Source: Seminavis robusta (lineage: Eukaryota > Bacillariophyta > Bacillariophyceae > Naviculales > Naviculaceae). From it: 58,112 nt of DNA. The notes under the pieces are model-generated. The model saw nothing but the letters and a program-made list of their open reading frames with translations, was not told the origin of the DNA and did no database searches. This document shows, one piece after another, positions 31,504-40,897 of the stretch. The number at the start of each line of letters is the position of its first letter. Position 1 is the stretch's first letter. The translations under genes were made by a program, and so were the position numbers. Where the stretch lies: contig CAICTM010000588.1 in assembly GCA_903772945.1 (NCBI GenBank), forward strand, positions 1-58,112, given 5' to 3'.

Positions 31504-32800
31504 ACCTTCAAGATGAAAGGACTCAAGACAGGCAAGAGAATTTTCAGACGGTCCTCGAGAGAGACGGCTACAGGTGTAGCCATTGATGAATGCATGCAAT
31601 TGCGAGCGTGTTGGCTTCCTCCTCAGAACAGAGACTGACCTTCCTCAACGAGGGATGTATGGATTGCAGGCACAGAATATGCATCACTCCAGTCGAGGGG
31701 ATCAGTTTCAAACTTGCATATATGCATAAGTTTATATAGTTAAGCATTGAAATAAGTCAAGGAGCTTGTCGTTGCCGCTGCATGTACTAGTTGGTACCCT
31801 ATGGGATAGGTATTTAAAATAGCTACAGTAGCATGTAGAAAGACAGTGGCTGTCCTCGAGGAGACCACTTGACTGAGTCACTCGACTGACAGAGACTCTT
31901 TCAGCAGCTCTTTTGGCTCTCTTTTTTGATCCTTTGAATGATTGATTCGATTCGATTTGATTCAATGGAATCAAAACAATTGATTTTCACACCGGTATTT
32001 AAAAATTAATTTTGTTTACTCTACCTGTACAGCTGTAGTAGCTACATGTACCAGCTACCGGTCGGAACAAGGCTTTACGAATAGAACCATGACATTGTGG
32101 ATCGTCAGACAGTTCTTTCCAACTGCGGTACATTAATTACTGAGGCCAGAATAAGGGAAGCCTATTATGATGATCCTTACGATGTTAATGCTGTCTTGGG
32201 TGAGGTGAGACCCCTTCTGCTTCGGCTTCTATTGAGGGAAGACACCTCCCAATGCTGGTTCGAAAAGGGGACGTTTGACTTCTTTGATACGAAAAGCGTT
32301 ACTCGAGTAGTAGCTTGGACATGTCGATGAAAAGAACCTGTGAGGTGTCCCTACACTGAACTTACTATTAAAATACTAGTACAGTAGTCTAGTATGAAAA
32401 TGCGGAGTTAGAGTTTGCTGTAATGCTGAACTCTTATTGGTCGATAACGTTCGCGCCTTCTGGAACGTCACTGGGGTTCTGGTCTTGATGACATTGTAGC
32501 TACCCATCAGGAGCTCTACACAGGAAGAGCCAGTGAAAGGTTAGTTAGTAGACGAACCCCGCAACTGCTCGTACGTCGTACACGTACCGGTAGTCTATTA
32601 ATAGCTTTGCACAATCTTCTCAGCCTTCTTCTTCCTGACTGATGGCCGACGATAGCAGATACAGTAGCAGCTGCCAACCTGACTTTTCCTCTTCTTCTCA
32701 CAATCAGCTGGAGAGGTTGCTTGACATCAGTCAGTCATTGTACTAGTACTAGTACCCACGAGTTAGAAACATTGCCTGAATAGCATTGCAAACAAACACC
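31504..32800. other. Non-coding interval with pentamer array and palindromes
   Basis: No gene is supported. A GATTC/GATTT array lies at 31944-31972. ACCGGT words lie at about 32052 and 32586, and TACTAGTACTAGTACC near 32741. A 77-codon open frame at 32097 has no protein features. Confidence 0.35.
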
Positions 32801-33214
32801 ATGGCACACTGCTCCAGTTTCGACGGCCCACCGGTGAGCCAGGTTGCGTCAGCTCAGGATGTCCAGCAATGCACGAGGAGATCGGGACACCGTGCTCCTC
32901 CCGTCGCTGAGGGTTGCATGCGAATGTCACTCGGAGAGGAAGAGGATACCAGTACGGGGTCCCAGGAACTTGAGATTCCCCTTGGATACTCTCCAGCAAT
33001 TCCACTGACTGATATGCTGCCCTTGATGAGGCTCCCACACCTTCGACGACCCCCAGCTGCCATGCCGCCGCACCGGGTTCCGTTCGCGACGCACGCGGAC
33101 ATTGTGGCTGCGATCGACCAGGTTTTGGCAGTTGTAGGCGATGCTCAGGCGGAGATGTTCAACCAGGACCAGGCACAAGAGACCCGTCGGGCTCCATCTT
33201 CTGCGCGCCCCTAA
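32801..33214 (+). CDS. Small hypothetical protein
   Basis: The ATG at 32801 has a good context (ACACCATGG) and opens 137 codons. The product is Pro/Ala/Arg-rich in the middle with an amphipathic stretch near the end ('DIVAAIDQVLAVVGDAQAEM'). There is no recognised domain, signal peptide or splice site. The surrounding 4 kb is otherwise gene-free, so this could be a chance frame. The start context and the helical segment are the only support. Confidence 0.35.
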   Translation: MAHCSSFDGPPVSQVASAQDVQQCTRRSGHRAPPVAEGCMRMSLGEEEDTSTGSQELEIPLGYSPAIPLTDMLPLMRLPHLRRPPAAMPPHRVPFATHADIVAAIDQVLAVVGDAQAEMFNQDQAQETRRAPSSARP

Positions 33215-35358
33215 GCTTCAAGCCTCAAGTTCTGTTTGCCCGCCTCCTGACTTTCTTTCATGCATGACATCATGATGCAAAATGACCATGTATATATCGT
33301 CCACTAACCACACATGTACAATTCATGGCGATTGCCTCACTGTTGTCTTCCCTAAATGGCGGGTTCTACGAGAAAATGTTGTTGTACAACCTTCTCATCT
33401 ATCCATGTGAATGATTCAATCAACCTCCTACCTATACATACGAGTGGGAGACCCGCTGTTGGTGCAAACTATTAACCTATAATCAAACCTCTTGTTTACC
33501 GTCTTGGCCTTCTACCTCTACTTGCTAGCTACGGTACTCTTAGCAGGCAGCACCAAGGAGATACGTATAACTAGAGTGCCATCCGAGCCGTTGACGCTAT
33601 TGGACATTGGAAACAATCGTTCCGGGCGGTACCGGTAGCACTACTGGCACTCGACAGCTGGCACGCGATGTCATCCTGAACAACTACCGGTACCGGTATC
33701 AAGAATCAGGGGCAATGGCTATCCATTATGTAACGGGGAGCCTTCGTATTTGTGGAGGCTCTGTCAGTGCAAACCACGGTCGTTGAGCGGTACCTGTGCG
33801 TGATCTTTGGCCTTTCTAGGATCTTGAGTTTTTCTACTTGTAGTACCGGTAGCAAGGCAGCTGCCTACTACCAATGATAGTTACCCAAAGTCCAAAGACT
33901 GGCCTGTGATTTACTTGACAAAATAAAGAACCGGGAAGCACAGAGACTACATGTACCATATCCTCCGATCCCGGCCCTGCAAGACTTGCTTCGGGGCAGG
34001 GGGTTGATTCCTTTCTTGTCGCCCTCCGACTCACGATGATTGGATGACGTGCTGCAGCTCGGTACATTTGGCATCAGTTTGTCCATCCCAGAAATCAATA
34101 TGATTGATTCGGAACCTTTGCCAGGTAGAGCCTTAGAAGGCGGATGCGGAACAGTGAGGCTGTGGCTGACTGCGAATATCGATCCTGGCCAAAGCGAGTT
34201 CTTGTCCGCTAGCTTGTTCTTGGGCCTGACATAGCTCCTCTGCCTAGCCAGCCAGCTTGGAGATTCTCTGTACTTGATTGCCGGTCGAAGGAGCTATGCA
34301 ATGCAAGGTACTTATTCCTTGGTGCAACAGAAGCAACCGGAAGATACCGTACCCATACATTCAACTAGACTACCGGTACCGTACTGTACTGTCATCCTGA
34401 TTTCTAAAGGACAACCTGGACACCTCTCCCTCTCCCGAGGCGAGGACTTGGCTTGACTTACTATTGACTCGACTCGACTTGACTTACTTGGCTTGGCTTG
34501 ACTGAGTTTCTGAGTGGCGAGTCAGCCACTCAGACAATTGACAAAGAGAGGACTCACACATGCTCCGTCATATTCTCGGGCTCCAGGACGGTGACCAGAA
34601 GGAGCCCATCCAGAGCCAATATACCTCCGCTCATTGCTTTGAGCTGCCAACAAAGGAAGACGACCATGAGCTGTGGCGAGATACCCACCATCCCACCCTG
34701 GCTGCCCAGTCCAGTGTTGGTCCCCAACAGTTCTGGGTTGGTGCACTAGATAGCACCTATCCAGTACTGATCCCCAACTCCAGCACTAGTACCATCATTT
34801 CGACAATGCTGCACAATGAGCTGTACTACATAGGCGTACTCAGTTAGTCCTAGTGAACTGCCCATCTCTGGTAGAGTGTGGACGGCTGAGCCAGTGGCTG
34901 CGAGTCGAGGAAGACTCACCCACCCAATTGTCCCTTGGATACACTCTGGCTGGCATGTGCAGTACACTGTAATAGTTCGGGAAGAGCAGCGCAATCAAGT
35001 ATGAAGCATCTAGCTACATGTTGTAAATAGTCCGCGCAGCAGACTATAAGTAGCATGCACCGAGCCCATTGTGAATGCACCTAAGAATGAGGGGCGGCAT
35101 GACAGATCGGTGACACCGGAACTGCGAGGAGAGCGACACATACTAAACCAAAGCAAGCAAGAATCCAATAAGGAGGAGGGCTAGGGACTAATGCCCAGCA
35201 ATGGGTTGATGTGGGGAGCCCTTTCCAGTTCCATTGACCACCCGTACATGATGGCTGTGAACTAGGATAGGTTTGAATCAATGAGGGATGATATTGTACA
35301 GTATTAGTATTACAGTATATTTGTATGCGTTGTATGGTTTGCTTGCAACTTTGCAAGA
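33215..35358. other. Gene-free interval very rich in short palindromes
   Basis: No gene is supported in over 2 kb. ACCGGT-centred words occur near 33630, 33686-33697 (tandem), 33844 and 34373. A TTGACT/TCGAC pentamer-like run covers 34461-34503. No RNA gene or transposon ends were found. Confidence 0.35.
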
Positions 35359-35862
35359 CTAAGGGCTGAACCAAACCATGGAATCTCTTCTTGCCAATTC
35401 AATGGCTCTCTCCCGAGCCCCCCGGGAGAAGAGCTCTGACAAAAATGCCAGGGAAGCAGGATCTTTGAAGCCGCAAGACTTTTGTTGGTGCTGATGCCCG
35501 AGAATGGCACTCATGCGTTGCTTCTTGAGCATGTCATATCTTCGCTTGTTTGGTGGGAAGAGGTTCTCCAAGCCTCTCACGCTATTCTGACTAGCATCGA
35601 ACAGAGACTTGGTGCCAGATTTTCTAGCACGGGCGTATGCCACCACGTCTTGTTTGCAAACATCCTTCATGGATCGGTACTCTTGATGAGCGTACCATGT
35701 GCTGTCGGCTTCCTTTTCGGGGCTCAGTGTAACGACAGCGCGAGTATTGGCAAATCTGACGGACTTTTTTGTCCTTGGTCTTTTCCATGCAACGGACTTG
35801 TTCATGGTCTTTGTTGCCTTGCGAGTTGCTACATGTACATGGGGTCTTTGTTGAGCAATCAT
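35359..35862 (-). CDS. Small basic protein of a diatom 'KKSVRF' type
   Basis: A single exon encodes 167 residues. The segment 'KKSVRFANTRAVVTLSPEKE' is followed by 'STWYAHQEYRSMKDVCKQDV'. Further on come 'SVRGLENLFPPNKRRYDML', then 'KKQRMSAILGHQHQQ', 'DPASLAFLSELFSRGARERA' and 'IELARRDS'. I recall this order of short motifs from many unannotated diatom proteins. There is no signal peptide or membrane segment. It is basic and mostly helical. The function is unknown, but the match to a recurring family makes the gene itself credible. Confidence 0.75.
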   Translation of the reverse strand: MIAQQRPHVHVATRKATKTMNKSVAWKRPRTKKSVRFANTRAVVTLSPEKEADSTWYAHQEYRSMKDVCKQDVVAYARARKSGTKSLFDASQNSVRGLENLFPPNKRRYDMLKKQRMSAILGHQHQQKSCGFKDPASLAFLSELFSRGARERAIELARRDSMVWFSP

Positions 35863-37318
35863 GATTGTAGTGTGTTGTGGTTGTGATGATGGTGGTCTCT
35901 AGTAGGTAACTTGTATCCGTAGGGAATTAAAATTGTGTTCTCAATGCAAGGAGAAGAGCTTTACTTGTCTTTCGGCAGGAATGCCATCAAGCAACGTGGG
36001 ATTTGGTGGTATGTACCGGTGGCTACCGGTGCGTGTAATGCTTGATAAGAATGCTTTTATCAATTGCAGCAAAAAGTGAGTATTCTAAATATAATTTACT
36101 GGGATTGACAGAGACAAGCCTTCAGGCTGGAGTTCTGGTGCCGAGTGGCACGAGGCAACAGAACTGTGGCTTGATGGGTTGACTCTGTGGTACTATTTCT
36201 ATGAATTATATCGATTGCATTCACACACACCATTGGTGTTAAACATCAATGGTTGTTGGCACTTTTTCGCCCATTGAGGGCTCATCAGTACTGCTCACTG
36301 GGGTTGCATGGGCGAAAGCTGGATGGTACATGTACCACAATTTTGGTTGCTAGAAGGTTGCTCTGCAGCCTTGAGGCGCTTCCACTACCAAAGGGGTGAA
36401 AAACTTCACAGTGCCCAGACACGCCAGCGCATATTTTAGCGTTTTATTAATATTTAATAAGAGGTCTTTTAAGTCAAAGTGGGTATTTTATAACACTGAC
36501 TTGAGTTAGATTTGACACGATTTGAGAATGGCACAAGGGAACAAACTCCTTCAAGTTGACTGCCAGGAACAACCGTGAACAAGGTGTGAAAGCGCATGAT
36601 CTACGACACGATCCAACTCGATCAACCTTGATTCGTAAGAACTGGGAGGACTCTGGATGGTGGCTGAAAGCTTCTTTGGGGTTGCTCGCCAGATCTTGTT
36701 TCAGATGTCCACGTACCTGCATAGTTGCCTACAGCTGCCTGCAATTACAGTAGGGTATTACAATGTCATGTAGTAGAGCTCCCACTCTAAAGGTTACAAT
36801 CGTGCATTCTGGCTGCGTGGTCAAGACGCAGCAGAGAACTGGTACCACCGAGAAAGCAGGCAAAAAGTCACAAGAATGCCACAGCAGTGGTAACCAACCC
36901 GCTGTCCATGTAGTTTAGTAGCTAGAATAAATAGTAGACCGAATAGAATAGGCGAATACTGCAGGTGCTGGTGTACGATATGGCAGGCTACTCCAGAGAG
37001 CAGTCAAGCCGCATATCATTGGCAGGCAGACCAGCAGCCGTATTAGATTGCTAAACGCGTTGGAATGTTGCCTTGCATCTTTTGATACCTTATCATTAGC
37101 AGACCCTTGTACTAGAATGTTCATCCGTAACGCAGTCGACGAATGCCTTGCATCTTTTGATACCTTGTTAGTCTCTTGGAATGTACTGCAGGGCCGCCAA
37201 GGCAGCTTGTACTACCGGTATGGTGAATCCTCACAGTCGCTCCCCATCTTATAAAATCAAGTCAGCCACGCAAGTTGCACTACGCAGCTTCTAGCTACAA
37301 AGTACACACAGAGCCTAG
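35863..37318. other. Non-coding interval
   Basis: No gene is supported. Features seen are a near-palindrome at about 36229-36251 (CCATTGGTGTTAAACATCAA then TGG), an AT-rich near-palindrome TTATTAATATTTAATAA near 36445, and TGTACCGGTGGCTACCGGTG at 36012-36031. Confidence 0.35.
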
Positions 37319-39049
37319 CTAGCTATGCCTTAGAAAGCTAGCTGATGATGACGACTTGGACGACATGGATGCCGGATACAGTTCCTGCCATTGCCGGATC
37401 CATTGTCGCATGGCTTGCAATTCTTCTTTCCGTACTTGTATCACCGAGGGTGGATCCAAGGGATGCGATACTCTCAAGTCGAGATGATGCGCCCCGTGTT
37501 CAATAATGCGAACGATAATGCTCTGTTCGTCGGCTATTCCTGTCGGTAACGACTGAATTCCCGCCGCCCTCCAAGGATCCAATTGTCCACTGGATAGAAA
37601 AATGTTACTTCCAGCGGCAATATTGTCACTCCAAAAAGTCATTTCTTCCCAGTTGGGACGCGGTGTGACTCCATCCCACCGACGTTGACACTGTTCAAAG
37701 TAGGCTTTCTGGTTGGGTGTGTAGGGCAGTTCAAAGTCTGTAATTCCATTGGTGGGCATTGGTTGGTACACTTCGGTACAGCACTGGTATCCCCAGGCAA
37801 TGCCAGTGTAGTCGTCTGCGACGTTAGTAGTAGTACCAACAGGAGTAGTAGTAGCAATAGCACGGTCCAATTGACCGATTCGATTCCAAAATGATAATGG
37901 CGGTGGCAATTGGTTTGCGTGGTTTTGATCATTGTTGTTGTCTTGTGACGACGACGGAAACCAATCAAAACACGGACCGGCTTGCCCGCTGGTATTGTAG
38001 TAGACTTGCGCCGCAGCTTTCAGGGCTCCCACTCCCGTAGACTGCTGTAACATGTTCTCACACGCTACCTTGAAGGGATAGCCCGGCACGGGATTGTAGA
38101 ATTGAGTTGGATACGGGTACCCATATTGCACCATGGTTTCCAAAGCTCCCGCGACATATCCGTGAATCGTGTCCACAATTCGATCCGGATTATCGTTGGG
38201 CACAGAACACAATTTCATTTCTTGTTGAATGTCGCTTCGACCCTGATCGCTTGTCGATTTTTCTTGCAGCTCCTTCCATCCCGATCGGATCATTTCGGGG
38301 CATTTTGTGGAAACATTGCCATAGACATCCGCGACAATGCGATTGAACGCATTGGAGTCTCGCAACAAGTGTTTGAGAGGAGTGGCCGAACTCGCAAGCG
38401 CACCCGCCCACAGATTGGGATTTTTGAGGCGCAACCACAGTGCCAAATTTCCACCGTACGAACCCCCCGTGACGATAAAGGCTGCATCGCGTGTCATGTT
38501 CCATTTACTTCGAATATGCTGCAGAAGTGTATTGTAGTCCGCCATGGCCTGTTCGACGGTCAAATAAGAAATGTTCTGGGGCGACAATGATGCCGTGTAG
38601 TTCTTTTTATTGTTGCCATTACCACTCAATGGAAACGACTCGCCATAGTACCGATGCTCGGCAAAGACAATCAGCGCTCCCAGTTGTTGCGCGGCTTCCC
38701 ATAGAAATCCACTATTCTTGACAAATTGGAGAATATCGGCTTCATTGCCGGCGTAGAACAGTACCGGACTGCTACGGTTGGCATAGTACTGATCGTTCAC
38801 AAAGTAGCGCAACGCAAACGTAGCTTCCAGAGTAGGACGATAATTAAAATGGTCCACGACGGCATCAAACGCATACTCGGTCACGTTGGGATCAAAGTCG
38901 TCTTGCTCAAAAGGAGAAGGATCGATGTGCTGGCGAATGTGGCCCGGTTTTTCATCTTCAGTGGAAGCAGAGGCTGCCAACAGCAACACTGAAATCAGCA
39001 CAAACACGGCCACCACCATGTCGGAGGGTCGACGGTAGGAAGTGGACAT
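37319..39049 (-). CDS. Serine carboxypeptidase, peptidase family S28 (PRCP/DPP2-like)
   Basis: A single exon encodes 576 residues from the ATG at 39049, chosen because it places a signal sequence ('MVVAVFVLISVLLLAASAS') near the N-terminus. The same frame is open to 39331 with earlier ATGs. The catalytic serine sits in 'VTGGSYGGNLA' (S197), the aspartate in 'SSGQLDPW' (D491) and the histidine in 'EHGAHHLDLR' (H521 or H522), the S28 triad order. 'HRYYGESFP' and 'YAGNEADI' are further S28 signatures. Several sequons suggest glycosylation. By family knowledge it cleaves after proline, either from the C-terminus (Pro-X carboxypeptidase) or as dipeptides from the N-terminus (DPP2), in an acidic or secretory compartment. 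The subtype cannot be decided. Confidence 0.92.
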   Translation of the reverse strand: MSTSYRRPSDMVVAVFVLISVLLLAASASTEDEKPGHIRQHIDPSPFEQDDFDPNVTEYAFDAVVDHFNYRPTLEATFALRYFVNDQYYANRSSPVLFYAGNEADILQFVKNSGFLWEAAQQLGALIVFAEHRYYGESFPLSGNGNNKKNYTASLSPQNISYLTVEQAMADYNTLLQHIRSKWNMTRDAAFIVTGGSYGGNLALWLRLKNPNLWAGALASSATPLKHLLRDSNAFNRIVADVYGNVSTKCPEMIRSGWKELQEKSTSDQGRSDIQQEMKLCSVPNDNPDRIVDTIHGYVAGALETMVQYGYPYPTQFYNPVPGYPFKVACENMLQQSTGVGALKAAAQVYYNTSGQAGPCFDWFPSSSQDNNNDQNHANQLPPPLSFWNRIGQLDRAIATTTPVGTTTNVADDYTGIAWGYQCCTEVYQPMPTNGITDFELPYTPNQKAYFEQCQRRWDGVTPRPNWEEMTFWSDNIAAGSNIFLSSGQLDPWRAAGIQSLPTGIADEQSIIVRIIEHGAHHLDLRVSHPLDPPSVIQVRKEELQAMRQWIRQWQELYPASMSSKSSSSASFLRHS

Positions 39050-39738
39050 GGTCGATAGCATGATGGATTGGAGGCAGGACAGCAGGAACACTTTCATCCA
39101 AGCATGCAACTGTGCCAAGATCTTGGGGCGTTTTGTCATGTGTGGATCTTTTTCAGACACGAGTGATGAGATTTGAGTCATGGATGAGTCCAAAACACAC
39201 GGAAAGGAGCGAGGAACCGTAAAACCGGAAGGGAGGAAACTACAGAAAGCAATCTGAGCAATGGGAAGAGCGTCACGAGAAACAGAGGCAGCTACCGACG
39301 AATGACAAGGTTCAGCACTACGGCACGACAAGACGATTCGAGCAATCTAGCAAAAATATTCGAGTGCTTGCAGATTCACGTGACAAGGGTCCGGCACTCC
39401 GAGACATGAATGGCATGGATCCATCCTCGAAAGCTATTACTGATGGAAACTCCAGGAAATGCCATAGCAACGCTGCGAGGAAAATGGTTTTGACAGTCAA
39501 AAGTCCGATTTCAGATACAAGAAAAATGAACCAGTCAAACTTGCCACCATGACCGTATCAATCAGGCATGCAACAAACTTTAGATTGTGGCACGAAGGAC
39601 AGACAGTCGCAGTGCAAACGTCGGATCCATGTTTAAAAATGCTTCTCCTCATTACGTTTGTTGTTGTCGTGTACATGTAACCGCTATAATTGAATGTCCA
39701 CTGATGAATAAATACGTTTAAGATACCATTTTAGTTAG
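39050..39738. other. Upstream region of the S28 gene and 3' flank of the plastid gene
   Basis: The left 280 bases are an open extension of the S28 frame, judged to be 5' UTR. The rest shows no gene. Confidence 0.35.
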
Positions 39739-40335
39739 CTAGACGAATGCTCTTGCCCATTCTTCTCGTCCCAGACCAGGATAAAATGCCTCTCGGAAAT
39801 CCTGCCAATCAATTCGATCAATGAGCCACTCTCCATTCACTGGATTTTGCTGCATATCCCATCCCGACACAACCAACAATTCACCGTCGTTGTTTTTGTC
39901 ATAAAGTCGACATTCCAACCAACATTTTCCTTCCCCTCCCGTTTCCACGGCTTCCGTGGGGAAATCCGCCACGTACGTCTCTTTGGCTTTTCCCAACAAG
40001 AGAGCAAATTGATTGTCGGGTTTTGCCATGGCATTGGCAATGGACGTGGCCACCTTGGTTTCGTCCGCCGAAGACGGTGCGCCCACGGCATCGTAGATTT
40101 TGCTCCTCCACGTGTGCGTCGAGGAATGCAGCAACAATTTAATGCACTGGTTCGTGTCTTGTTCCGTCAACAAATTGTCCAACAAATTGGACACTACCGC
40201 TTGGGCGGGAGATTCGGCCGCAGTGATACTGGCTTGATGGAGAATGACACGAGGAGTCACGGTGGTAGTAGGTAGAGTCACAAATGCCGAAACGCAAGAG
40301 CTCCACACAAGCAACGTCAACAGAGAAAGCTTCAT
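39739..40335 (-). CDS. Predicted plastid-targeted protein of unknown function
   Basis: A single exon encodes 198 residues. Residues 1-17 are a signal peptide ending in 'SCVSAF', an ASAF-like cleavage site with the Phe required for import into the diatom complex plastid. It is followed by a Thr/Pro/Arg-containing transit region. The mature part is soluble: 'CIKLLLHSSTHTWRSKIYDA', a helical segment with 'FALLLGKAKETYVADFP', 'CWLECRLYDKNNDGELLVVS' and the ending 'FREAFYPGLGREEWARAF'. I do not recognise the family with certainty. The targeting call follows established diatom rules; the molecular role is unknown. Confidence 0.75.
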   Translation of the reverse strand: MKLSLLTLLVWSSCVSAFVTLPTTTVTPRVILHQASITAAESPAQAVVSNLLDNLLTEQDTNQCIKLLLHSSTHTWRSKIYDAVGAPSSADETKVATSIANAMAKPDNQFALLLGKAKETYVADFPTEAVETGGEGKCWLECRLYDKNNDGELLVVSGWDMQQNPVNGEWLIDRIDWQDFREAFYPGLGREEWARAFV

Positions 40336-40897
40336 GGTTGGTTCTGTTCTTCTTCAAAATTGATGGATGGATTGAAATTCACTGAGCAGAATGATGAGGA
40401 TCCCAATACAATAATAATGATGACACCTCAAAGAAGATTCAGTAGCAAGAGAAGTGAGTGAAGGGTTGTTTTTCTGTGGGAGCAAGCAAGTACAATAGTG
40501 AGAAAGATCTTTGGAATGGCCCTTCAAGACGCATCATGACACCAGCTTTCGCATGCTTTTCCGTGGAGTGATGCACCCTTGCGAAGAGTTGACAACCCTC
40601 TTTTGAGAAGGGTTCGCATCGCATTATATTTGGGTTCTCAACAAGCACAGCTAGACTAATGGCTGCTTCGCTTGCAGGAGTAGATAGTCCCCTCAAAAGA
40701 AAAGAGGAGCAGAGAAAAGGGGTGGTGGCAAGAAGATGACCGTAATCCACCGATCCGTAACGCTGCACGTGGTTTCCGCAGTGTTTCCGCGGCGCACTCT
40801 TAGAAGAGGACACGAGGTCATTCACTTCTCCATTATCTTCCGGTATCTATCTTCTATCTATCTATCCATCCTTGCTTGTATCCATCCATCGATCACC
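40336..40897. promoter_or_regulatory. Divergent upstream region of the plastid gene and the second LRR gene
   Basis: The two genes diverge here. Near the LRR start there is a pyrimidine-rich TATCTATCTATCCATCC run (40853-40890), probably 5' leader. A 128-codon minus-strand open frame (40439-40825) has no protein features and is not called. Confidence 0.35.
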